Source: Elusimicrobiota bacterium
GTDB lineage: Bacteria; Elusimicrobiota; Elusimicrobia; UBA1565; UBA9628
Assembly: GCA_016194625.1 (NCBI GenBank)
Contig: JACQBB010000174.1
Location: forward strand, 1 to 9,303
Direction: 5' to 3'
Length of the DNA stretch: 9,303 nucleotides
The stretch's first letter is position 1. Every line of letters starts with the position of its first letter. Shown here piece by piece: positions 1-6,168 of this stretch. Under the pieces are notes generated by a model. The model did no database searches, was not told where the DNA came from, and was given only the letters and a program-made list of their open reading frames with translations. Made by a program: the position numbers and the translations under genes.

Positions 1-99
1 GCCGGCGACCTCGGCCCGCCGCGCGAGGCCGTGCTGTTCAACGCGGCCGCGGCGCTGATCGCCGCGGGCCTGGCGCGCGACTGGCGCGAGGGCGTGTAG
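1..99 (+). CDS. trpD: Anthranilate phosphoribosyltransferase, 3' end (partial, ends at an in-frame TAG)
   Basis: This is the C-terminal end of TrpD, which transfers the phosphoribosyl group of PRPP to anthranilate in the second step of the Trp branch. Frame 1 is open from the window edge and reads GDLGPPREAVLFNAAAALI followed by a segment ending REGV. That matches the family's C-terminal part (glycine-rich turn, VLLNAAAAL helix, then REGV). The frame meets TAG at 97-99. Translation beyond it (100-174) continues the family's usual ending, so the stop looks premature by about 25 codons. The gene sits directly upstream of trpC, the expected order. Identity is confident from the motif and context; the N-terminal bulk of the protein is outside the window. 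Confidence 0.85.
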   Translation, partial: AGDLGPPREAVLFNAAAALIAAGLARDWREGV

Positions 100-174
100 C
101 GCGCCGCCGAGTCCATCGACTCCGGCCGCGCTCTGGGCGCGCTCGACGCGCTCAAGAGGAAGACCGCGCGATGA
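100..174 (+). pseudogene. trpD: In-frame continuation of trpD after the TAG (C-terminal tail)
   Basis: Read in the same frame as upstream trpD, these bases encode 24 residues containing AESIDSGRALGALDAL, then TGA at 172-174. TrpD proteins usually end REGV, six residues, IDSG, then a helix of the type ALAKLEAL. Here the TAG plus RAAES occupies exactly those six positions, so no frame change is needed. The TGA overlaps the trpC ATG as ATGA, the same junction used throughout this operon. The tail is therefore ancestral trpD sequence. Whether it is still translated (readthrough, base-calling error) or lost cannot be told from the sequence. The TAG is one substitution away from GAG (Glu) or CAG (Gln). 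Confidence 0.75.
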
Positions 175-971
175 GCGGCCTGAACGTGCTCGGCCGCATC
201 GGCGAGGCCACGAAGGCGCGCGTCGCGCGCTGGAAGAAGGAGCGCCCCGAGTCCGCGCTCGCCGCCGAGCCGCTGTACGCGCGCCAGCCCGGCTCGCTGG
301 CGCGGGCGCTGGCCGCGCGGGCGCCGCGCTACATCGCCGAGGTGAAGTTCGCCTCGCCGTCCGAGGGCTTCCTGCGCGGCTCGGACGCCGCGTCCGCGGT
401 CGAGGCCGCGCGCATCGCGGCTTCCTACGCCGACGCCGGCGCCGCCGCGATCTCCATCCTGACCGAGCCGGAGTACTTCTCCGGCGACCCGTCCTTCCTG
501 GCCGCGGCCCGCGCCGCGCGTCCCGACGCGGTCCTGCTGATGAAGGACTTCCTGATCGACCCCTACCAGCTCGAGCTGGCCCGCGCCTGCGGCGCCGACG
601 CGGTCCTGCTGATCGCCGCCCTGCTGGGCGAGCGCCTGCACGAGATGCTGTTCGCGGCCCGCGCCCGCGGCCTGTCGGCGCTCGTGGAGGTCCACGACGA
701 GAAGGAGGCCGAGGCGGCCCTGAAGGCGACCGCCGACGTGATCGGCGTGAACAGCCGGGACCTGCGCACGCTGAAGACCGACCTGGCCGTCGCGCACCGC
801 CTGGCTCCGCTGGTGACGAAGAGCGCCGTCGGCGTGGCCGAGAGCGGGCTCAAGTCGCGCGCCGACGTCGACGCGCTGGTCGCCGCCGGCTACAAGGGCT
901 TCCTCGTCGGCACGACGCTGATGAAGTCCAAGGACCCGGGCGCCGCGCTGTCGGCCCTGCTCGTCGAGTGA
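171..971 (+). CDS. trpC: Indole-3-glycerol phosphate synthase
   Basis: TrpC closes the indole ring, converting carboxyphenylamino-deoxyribulose phosphate to indole-3-glycerol phosphate; it is a cytoplasmic TIM barrel. The 266-residue length is normal. Visible family motifs in order are IAEVKFASPS (residues 55-64, with catalytic-type E57 and K59), AAAISILTE (91-99), LLMKDFLIDPYQ (K125), GADAVLLIAALL, LVEVHD, GVNSRDL (usually INNRDL) and VAESGL, ending with the phosphate-binding strand GFLVGTTLMKSKDP. The first motif has F where K/R is common (KFASPS), and NSRDL replaces NNRDL; neither removes a key catalytic residue. The start is ATG at 171, overlapping the trpD-frame TGA, with AGAGGA at 155-160 as a plausible ribosome binding site. 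The end overlaps the trpF GTG start by 4 bp, implying translational coupling. Confidence 0.96.
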   Translation: MSGLNVLGRIGEATKARVARWKKERPESALAAEPLYARQPGSLARALAARAPRYIAEVKFASPSEGFLRGSDAASAVEAARIAASYADAGAAAISILTEPEYFSGDPSFLAAARAARPDAVLLMKDFLIDPYQLELARACGADAVLLIAALLGERLHEMLFAARARGLSALVEVHDEKEAEAALKATADVIGVNSRDLRTLKTDLAVAHRLAPLVTKSAVGVAESGLKSRADVDALVAAGYKGFLVGTTLMKSKDPGAALSALLVE

Positions 972-1558
972 GGGTCAAGGTCTGCGGCGTCACGCGCGCG
1001 TCCGACGCGCGGCGAGCCGCGCGGCTCGGCGCATGGGCGGTCGGCATGATCTTCGTGCCGGACACGCCGCGCTTCCTGACGCTCGCCCGCGCCCGCCGCG
1101 TGCGCGCCGCCATCCCGAAGGGCGTGAAGGCCGTCGGCGTGTTCCGCGACCCGTCGCGCGCGGCGCTCGGCCGCCTGGTGCGCGAGCTGCGCCTGGACAT
1201 GGTCCAGGTGTACGGCCGCAAGCCCGCGGGCCTGCGCGTGCCCGCCCTGCTGGCCGGACCCGCGCGGCCCGGCCCGGTCGACTTCGTGTTCCTTGAACCG
1301 CGCCGCAGCGACGCCGACCGCCGCGCGGGCCGCGGACCGTCCGCGAAGGCCCGCCTCGCCGTCCGGAAGAAGGCCGCCGCGCTGTCCCGCCGCGGCGCGC
1401 GCGTGGTGCTGGCCGGCGGCCTGACGCCGGAGAACGCCGCCGAGGCCGCCGCCGCCCGCCCGTGGGCGCTCGACGTGAGCTCGGGCGTGGAGTCTCGCCC
1501 CGGCGTGAAGAGCGCGCGCAAGCTGAAGGCCTTCTTCGCGGCGGTCCGAAAGACCTAG
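968..1558 (+). CDS. trpF: Phosphoribosylanthranilate isomerase, divergent
   Basis: TrpF performs the Amadori rearrangement of phosphoribosylanthranilate. The identification rests on VKVCGVTR (residues 3-10, catalytic-type C6), the TPRFL segment (family SPR, R35), VGVFRDPS (56-63), LDMVQVYG (76-83), VVLAGGLTPENAAEA (147-160) and LDVSSGVESRPGVKSARKLKAF near the C-terminus, plus its place after trpC. At 196 residues it is slightly short. The middle is unusual: the family's catalytic Asp, usually in a LLLD strand, aligns by eye with E110 in FVFLEP; the GG(T/S)GKxFDW phosphate loop is replaced by AGRGPSAKARLA; and the LHG motif is VYG. The region between these is about 20 residues shorter than usual. 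The start is GTG at 968 (GTGA overlap with trpC). The stop TAG at 1556-1558 lies inside the -35 of the next gene's promoter. Confidence 0.88.
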   Translation: MRVKVCGVTRASDARRAARLGAWAVGMIFVPDTPRFLTLARARRVRAAIPKGVKAVGVFRDPSRAALGRLVRELRLDMVQVYGRKPAGLRVPALLAGPARPGPVDFVFLEPRRSDADRRAGRGPSAKARLAVRKKAAALSRRGARVVLAGGLTPENAAEAAAARPWALDVSSGVESRPGVKSARKLKAFFAAVRKT

Positions 1559-1584
1559 ACAGTTCCTAGGCCGATTGGTATCAT
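1556..1584 (+). promoter_or_regulatory. Promoter of the exported-protein gene, predicted leaderless
   Basis: TAGACA (1556-1561) and TATCAT (1579-1584) each match the sigma-70 consensus at 5 of 6 positions. They are separated by exactly 17 bp, and TGG before the -10 makes an extended -10. The ATG at 1592 begins 7 nt after the -10, where transcription would normally start, so the mRNA should have little or no leader; no Shine-Dalgarno sequence is seen. The -35 overlaps the trpF stop codon. Confidence 0.7.
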
Positions 1585-1589
1585 CGGCC
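1569..1589. promoter_or_regulatory. 7-7-7 inverted repeat over the -10 box (possible operator)
   Basis: GGCCGAT at 1569-1575 and ATCGGCC at 1583-1589 are perfect inverted copies separated by 7 nt (TGGTATC). The dyad covers the extended -10 of the promoter at 1556-1584, a classic position for a repressor site. It could instead be a weak RNA hairpin after trpF; no T-tract follows. The repressor role is inference. Confidence 0.4.
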
Positions 1590-1591
1590 CT

Positions 1592-2572
1592 ATGACCCGA
1601 ACCCTCCTGGCGTCCCTCGCGCTGTGCCTGGCCGTCTCCGCGCACGCCGCGCCCCACGGCATCCTGTGGGCCCGCGGCGCCAAGCCGAAGACCTTCTCGG
1701 TCGCCCCGGCTCCGTCGGCGACGGGCGGCCTGCTGTACTACGGCGGCCCCGTGATCGCCCACGCGAAGGTGTACGCGGTGTTCTGGGGCGGCGCAGTCGC
1801 CGCCGACACCAAGGCCAACGCCGGTCCGTTCTTCGCGAACATCCTCGACAGCACCTACATGGACTGGCTGTCCGAGTACGACACCGACAAGACCGCCGTG
1901 GACGGCCGCGCCGGCACCGGCCAGCACATCGGCCGCGGGACCTTCGCGGGGTCGTACACCATCCAGCCGAAGAACGCCGCGACCTCGCTGACGGACGCCG
2001 ACCTGCAGAAGGAGCTGGACGGCCAGATCGCCGCCGGGAACCTGCCCGCCGCCGACGGCGACAGCCTGTACATGATGTACTTCCCGAAGGGCGTCTCGAT
2101 CTCGATCGAGGGCCAGCGCTCCTGCTCCAGCTTCTGCGCCTACCACGAGGGCTTCAAGTCCCCGCGCAACGGCCAGTCGGTGTTCTACGGCGTGATGCCC
2201 GTGTGCGGCTGGGGCTGCGGCGGCTCCGGCTGGAAGGGGCTCGAGTCCGTTTCCTCGCACGAGTGCCTGGAGGCCATCACCGACCCGTTCCCGACGCCCG
2301 GCGACAAGCCCGCCTACCCGCAGGCTTGGAACGACGCCGGCGGCCAGGAGATCGCCGACCTGTGCCAGGAAGGCTCCGGCACCGTCACAGGCCACGGCCT
2401 GACCTCCACGGTCTCGTGGGAGTGGGACAACTCGATCGGCGGCTGCGCGAAGGGCCCGTGGTCGCAGAACCCCGCCGCGGTCCTGGAGGTCGCGGCCCGG
2501 CCGCTGCCGCCGATCCCGATGCTCGAGGGCCTGCGCGGCGTGCCCGCCGCGCGCGTCTTCGCCGGGCACTGA
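1592..2572 (+). CDS. Exported cysteine-rich protein, distantly EXORDIUM/PHI-1-like
   Basis: A 326-residue secreted protein of unproven function. Residues 1-19 form a signal peptide (basic start MTRT, hydrophobic stretch, AHA cleavage site). The mature part shows YYGGPVIAHAKVYAVFWGG (49-67), CSSFCAYHEGF (178-188), PVCGWGCGG (203-211), SSHECLEAITDPF (221-233) and GGQEIADLCQEG (250-261). Seven cysteines (178, 182, 205, 209, 225, 258, 285) suggest disulfides. The GGPV...VFWG opening, paired cysteines, SHExxEAxTDP and EIxDxC recall a family of bacterial secreted proteins resembling plant EXORDIUM/phosphate-induced protein 1; this is judged by eye. The H223-E224-xx-E227 pattern could be a metal site, but the HExxH protease motif is absent. 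It has its own promoter and sits between trpF and trpB, unrelated to Trp synthesis as far as can be seen. Its GC-rich composition resembles the host's. An 18-bp hairpin follows the stop by 19 nt. Confidence 0.8.
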   Translation: MTRTLLASLALCLAVSAHAAPHGILWARGAKPKTFSVAPAPSATGGLLYYGGPVIAHAKVYAVFWGGAVAADTKANAGPFFANILDSTYMDWLSEYDTDKTAVDGRAGTGQHIGRGTFAGSYTIQPKNAATSLTDADLQKELDGQIAAGNLPAADGDSLYMMYFPKGVSISIEGQRSCSSFCAYHEGFKSPRNGQSVFYGVMPVCGWGCGGSGWKGLESVSSHECLEAITDPFPTPGDKPAYPQAWNDAGGQEIADLCQEGSGTVTGHGLTSTVSWEWDNSIGGCAKGPWSQNPAAVLEVAARPLPPIPMLEGLRGVPAARVFAGH

Positions 2573-2591
2573 GCCGTACCCTTTCGGAGCG

Positions 2592-2631
2592 CCTGCTCCA
2601 TTGGTGTCTAAAAAGACACCAATGGAGCAGG
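2592..2631. repeat. Perfect 18-bp inverted repeat with AAAA loop
   Basis: The arm CCTGCTCCATTGGTGTCT (2592-2609) is followed by AAAA and its exact reverse complement (2614-2631). A perfect 18-bp stem cannot be chance. It lies 19 nt after the exported-protein stop and marks the drop in GC. As a terminator it is atypical: the stem is long and not GC-biased, and only TCATTTT follows. It may be a dispersed REP/MITE-like element or the end of one. It would also act as an RNA hairpin on either strand. Confidence 0.85.
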
Positions 2632-2652
2632 GTCATTTTGGGGGGAGAACTA

Positions 2653-2662
2653 TCACCGGTGA
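2653..2662. repeat. 10-bp palindrome TCACCGGTGA
   Basis: A perfect 10-bp palindrome 21 bp after the long hairpin, in the gene-free stretch 2573-2791. Two GACAC/GGTGTC-type words nearby (2603-2608, 2661-2665) echo its half site. It could be a protein-binding site or part of the same repeat element as the hairpin. Alone it is only weakly significant. Confidence 0.35.
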
Positions 2663-2753
2663 CACGGATTATCAAGAGTGGTTCTGTCGAGAGATAGTGA
2701 CGCTGGAGTCAGTCCGTGTGTCGGATACGACACTTTGAATTGTGATATCGGGA

Positions 2754-2782
2754 TGGAGAACGAGTGATTCTGGGGCTACACT
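2754..2782 (+). promoter_or_regulatory. Possible promoter of the small membrane-protein gene
   Basis: TGGAGA (2754-2759), a 17-bp spacer and TACACT (2777-2782) each match 4 of 6 consensus positions. The ATG at 2792 is 9 nt past the -10, the same geometry as the two stronger promoters at 1556 and 3123. In AT-richer DNA such matches occur more easily, so support comes mainly from the shared spacing. Confidence 0.35.
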
Positions 2783-2791
2783 GAAAGCTCG

Positions 2792-3088
2792 ATGTTGATC
2801 GAATCGCAGAGCCGCATTTCCCGTCCTCGATGGTTTTTGATTCTTCGCAGGGCGATTCTCGTCTATTTCTTCAGCCTTCCCCCGGTTGCGGTGGGGTTTC
2901 TGTATATTGCGGGGAAATGGACTCCAGTCGCGCATTTCGTACTGACCATCGATGAAGGCGTGAAGCTCTCGTATTGGGCAATCCTGGCTATTCCCGTTCC
3001 AGGGATGATTTTGATGGGGCTCGAATTGTATTTCGTGTTGTTTTGGAAAGTCATCTCCAAGCCCACTGACGCTAGCGTCACTCATTAG
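2792..3088 (+). CDS. Small two-helix membrane protein, unknown
   Basis: I do not recognise this 98-residue protein. It has a basic N-terminus (RISRPR...RR, residues 8-20), a hydrophobic segment at about 21-41 (AILVYFFSLPPVAVGFLYIAG), a short polar loop with TIDEGVK, and a second hydrophobic segment at about 61-86 rich in aromatic residues. It ends with a polar tail from K87. The positive-inside rule puts both termini in the cytoplasm. No obvious Shine-Dalgarno sequence precedes ATG 2792; a weak -10 lies 9 nt upstream. Codon use is much less GC-biased than in neighbours. An overlapping open frame on the opposite strand (2672-3085) encodes a hydrophilic sequence without features and is the less likely choice. 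The coherent two-helix pattern supports the + strand, but the gene could be a decayed or chance frame. Confidence 0.55.
   Translation: MLIESQSRISRPRWFLILRRAILVYFFSLPPVAVGFLYIAGKWTPVAHFVLTIDEGVKLSYWAILAIPVPGMILMGLELYFVLFWKVISKPTDASVTH
3067..3080. repeat. 14-bp palindrome TGACGCTAGCGTCA with a near copy at 2698-2711
   Basis: A perfect 14-bp palindrome overlapping the last codons of the small membrane-protein gene, 42 bp upstream of the trpB -35. A directly repeated near copy, TGACGCTGGAGTCA, lies at 2698-2711 (12 of 14 identical). Together they bracket most of the low-GC segment. They could be binding sites for a regulator or boundary repeats. In a window this size a 14-bp palindrome could also arise by chance. 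Confidence 0.4.
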
Positions 3089-3107
3089 CGGCCGCCTGGC
3101 CGGCCGC
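3088..3107. repeat. GC-rich 7-bp hairpin before the trpB promoter
   Basis: GCGGCCG (3088-3094) and CGGCCGC (3101-3107) are inverted copies with a 6-nt loop; the 9-mer CGGCCGCCT is also directly repeated at 3089 and 3101. It starts at the last base of the small gene's stop codon. It could act as a terminator, but no T-tract follows, so this is uncertain in such GC-rich DNA. Confidence 0.35.
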
Positions 3108-3122
3108 CTCCGTCCGGCGACA

Positions 3123-3151
3123 TGGACAAGCCGCGGCCCCTCTGCTATCCT
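3123..3151 (+). promoter_or_regulatory. Promoter of trpBA-aro genes, predicted leaderless
   Basis: TGGACA (3123-3128; 5 of 6 to consensus), a 17-bp spacer, and TATCCT (3146-3151) preceded by TGC as an extended -10. The trpB ATG at 3161 begins 9 nt past the -10, so transcription should start at or just before the codon. No Shine-Dalgarno sequence is present. The upstream in-frame ATG at 3122 lies at this -35 and would not be transcribed from this promoter. It gives trpB-trpA-aroF-aroA-aroE-aroC a start independent of trpDCF. Confidence 0.65.
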
Positions 3152-3160
3152 TGCTCGTCA

Positions 3161-4338
<1,178 letters not shown>

Positions 4339-4342
<4 letters not shown>

Positions 4343-5127
4343 GCCCCGTCCTCGCCGAGGTCCTGCGCGCGCGCCGCGCCTCCGGGCGGGCGGCGTTCGT
4401 TCCCTTCCTCGTCGCCGGCGACCCGTCGGCCGACGCGACGGTGAAGGAGGCCAAGGCCCTCGCCGCGGCGGGAGCCGACCTCCTGGAAGTCGGCGTGCCG
4501 TTCTCCGACCCCGTCGCCGACGGGCCCGTGATCCAGGCCGCCGGCCAGCGCGCGCTCGCCCGCGGCATGAGCCTGACGCGCGCCGCGCGCCTGGTGAGCG
4601 CGATGCGCCGCGCCGGCGTGACCACGCCCGCGATCCTGTTCACCTACCTGAACCCGGTCCTGCGCCTGGGGCCGTCCGCGTTCGCGCGGCTGTGCGCCGA
4701 CTCCGGCGTGGCCGCGGCGCTGATCGTGGACCTGCCCGCCGAGGACTCCGGTCCGCTGTCGAAGGCGCTGGCCGAGCGCGGCGTCGAGCTGGTGCTGCTC
4801 GCCTCGCCGACGACCACCGACGAGCGCCTGCGCGCGATCGGCCGCGCGTCGGGCTCGGTCGTGTACTACGTGAGCCGCGAGGGCGTCACCGGCGTGCGCG
4901 CGGGACTCGCGCCCGGGCTGGCCGAGCGCCTGCGGCGCGTGCGCCGCCTGACCGCCAAGCCCCTGCTCGTCGGCTTCGGCGTCGCCGCGCCCGCTCAGGC
5001 CAAGGCGCTCGCGCCGCACGCCGACGGCGTCGTCGTCGGCTCCGCGCTGGTCGCGACGGCGGCCGCCGGCGGGCCCGCCGCCGTGGGCCGTCTGGCGCGG
5101 CGGCTCGTCAAAGCTCTGGAGGACTGA
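4339..5127 (+). CDS. trpA: Tryptophan synthase alpha subunit
   Basis: TrpA cleaves indole-3-glycerol phosphate to indole and glyceraldehyde-3-phosphate and channels indole to TrpB. The 262 residues form the usual TIM barrel: [11 protein letters not shown] (20-30), [19 protein letters not shown] with catalytic-type E50 and D61, [45 protein letters not shown], and phosphate-binding LLVGFGV and VVVGSALV strands. All key residues appear present. The ATG start overlaps the trpB stop (ATGA) with no separate ribosome binding site, so translation is probably coupled. The gene ends 3 nt before aroF, and the aroF Shine-Dalgarno sequence overlaps its last codons. Confidence 0.97.
5117..5123 (+). promoter_or_regulatory. 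Strong Shine-Dalgarno site of aroF
   Basis: TGGAGGA with GGAGG at 5118-5122 and 8 nt to ATG 5131. aroF is the only internal gene of the operon whose start does not overlap the previous stop, and it has the clearest ribosome binding site in the window. It fixes the aroF start. Confidence 0.75.
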
Positions 5128-5130
5128 CTC

Positions 5131-6168
5131 ATGCTGATCTTGATGTCGTCGGACCACTCGAAGAAGCAGCTCTCGGACGTGCTCGCGCGCGTCAAGAAGC
5201 TCCGCCTCAAGCCGCACGTGATCCCGGGCAAGAACTCGGTCGCCGTCGGCGTCACCGGCAACGCGGGCGCCCTCGACCCGGGCCTGTTCGAGAGCCTGCC
5301 CGGCGTCCTGCAGGCGATGCGCGTCACGCGTCCCTACAAGCTGGCCGGGCGCGACTTCAAGCACGGAGACACGATCGTCCCGATCGGTCCTTACCAATTG
5401 GGCGGGCCGGGCCTGGTCGTCATCGCGGGCCCCTGCGCCGTCGAGAGCGAGGAGCAGCTGATCCGCATCGCGCACGCGGTCAAGAAGGCGGGCGCGCAGC
5501 TGCTGCGCGGCGGCGCGTTCAAGCCGCGCACCTCCCCGTACGCGTTCCAGGGGCTGGGCAAGAAGGGCCTGCAGCTGCTCGCCCGCGCGCGCAAGGAGAC
5601 CGGCATGCCGGTCGTCACCGAGGTGCTCGACCAGCGCTCGCTCGACGACGTGGCCGAGTTCGCCGACGTGCTCCAGGTCGGCGCGCGCAACATGCAGAAC
5701 TTCGCCCTGCTCAAGGACCTGGCCAAGCTGCGCAAGCCCATCATGCTCAAGCGCGGCCTGTCGGCCACGCTCGACGAGTGGCTGATGTCGGCCGAGTACC
5801 TTCTCAGCGAGGGCAACGACAAGGTCTTCCTGTGCGAGCGCGGCATCCGCGCCTACTCCGACCACGCGCGCAACACGCTGGACCTGAACGTGGTGCCCGC
5901 GGTGAAGGAAGCCAGCCATCTCCCGATCATCGTCGACCCCAGCCACGCGACCGGCGTGCGCTCGCGCGTCGCGCCGATGGCGCGCGCGGCCGTCGCGGCC
6001 GGCGCGCACGGCGTGATGATCGAGGTCCACGACCGGCCCGACCAGGCGCTATGCGACGGCCCGCAGGCGCTGCATCCCGACGACTTCGCCGTGCTGATGC
6101 GCGACCTGTCCGCGATCTCCGCGGCGCTGGGCCGGGGCCTGGCGACGCCGAAGTACGGGGCGAAGTGA
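5131..6168 (+). CDS. aroF: 3-deoxy-D-arabino-heptulosonate 7-phosphate synthase, class I-beta with N-terminal regulatory domain
   Basis: DAHP synthase condenses PEP with erythrose 4-phosphate, the committed entry to the shikimate pathway. The 345 residues divide into an N-terminal ferredoxin-like domain (about 1-75) and a catalytic barrel, the Thermotoga-type layout; there is no fused chorismate mutase. Motifs: VVIAGPCAVESEEQL (96-110, metal ligand C102), RGGAFKPRTSPYAFQGLG (126-143), TEVLD, LKRGLSATLDEWLMSAEYL (206-224), CERGIRAY (235-242), IIVDPSHATG (266-275, H272), MIEVH (E298) and CDGPQAL (D309). C102, H272, E298 and D309 are the expected metal ligands. In the Thermotoga enzyme the N-terminal domain gives Tyr/Phe feedback inhibition; which amino acid acts here is unknown. 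Placement between trpA and aroA links pathway entry to Trp genes. The last 4 bp overlap the aroA GTG. Confidence 0.96.
   Translation: MLILMSSDHSKKQLSDVLARVKKLRLKPHVIPGKNSVAVGVTGNAGALDPGLFESLPGVLQAMRVTRPYKLAGRDFKHGDTIVPIGPYQLGGPGLVVIAGPCAVESEEQLIRIAHAVKKAGAQLLRGGAFKPRTSPYAFQGLGKKGLQLLARARKETGMPVVTEVLDQRSLDDVAEFADVLQVGARNMQNFALLKDLAKLRKPIMLKRGLSATLDEWLMSAEYLLSEGNDKVFLCERGIRAYSDHARNTLDLNVVPAVKEASHLPIIVDPSHATGVRSRVAPMARAAVAAGAHGVMIEVHDRPDQALCDGPQALHPDDFAVLMRDLSAISAALGRGLATPKYGAK

Larger units (their letters stand above)
2632..3088. other. Low-GC segment inside the trp operon
   Basis: Base composition changes sharply here: hand counting gives 30 of 60 G+C at 2821-2880, against 48 of 60 at 4921-4980. 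Host-type composition resumes just after the TAG at 3086-3088. The segment contains palindromes (2653-2662, 3067-3080) and one small gene (2792-3088); nothing else is recognisable in 2632-2791. The composition suggests acquired DNA, or a region under different selection. No transposase, tRNA or attachment site is visible. Confidence 0.65.

Noticed and set aside
1554..1570. CCTAG...CTAGG inverted repeat after trpF as a terminator
   Set aside because: Only a 5-bp stem with no T-tract; it overlaps the promoter elements of the next gene.
890..2569. Long open frame on the minus strand (559 codons)
   Set aside because: It lies opposite trpC/trpF and the exported-protein gene, is rich in R/A/G/H with no motifs, and is expected in GC-rich DNA where antisense stops are rare.
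2672..3085. Minus-strand ORF of 137 codons in the low-GC segment
   Set aside because: Hydrophilic with no recognisable domain or start signal; the + strand frame has a coherent two-helix membrane pattern and a promoter-like sequence. Not fully excluded.
3122..3160. Upstream ATG giving TrpB a 13-residue extension
   Set aside because: This ATG falls at the -35 hexamer of the trpB promoter and the added residues have no family counterpart; ATG 3161 fits TrpB length.
4692..6164. Open frame running in phase into aroA from 4692
   Set aside because: The part before 6165 is an out-of-frame reading of trpA and aroF, arginine-rich, and does not resemble any N-terminal extension of EPSP synthase.
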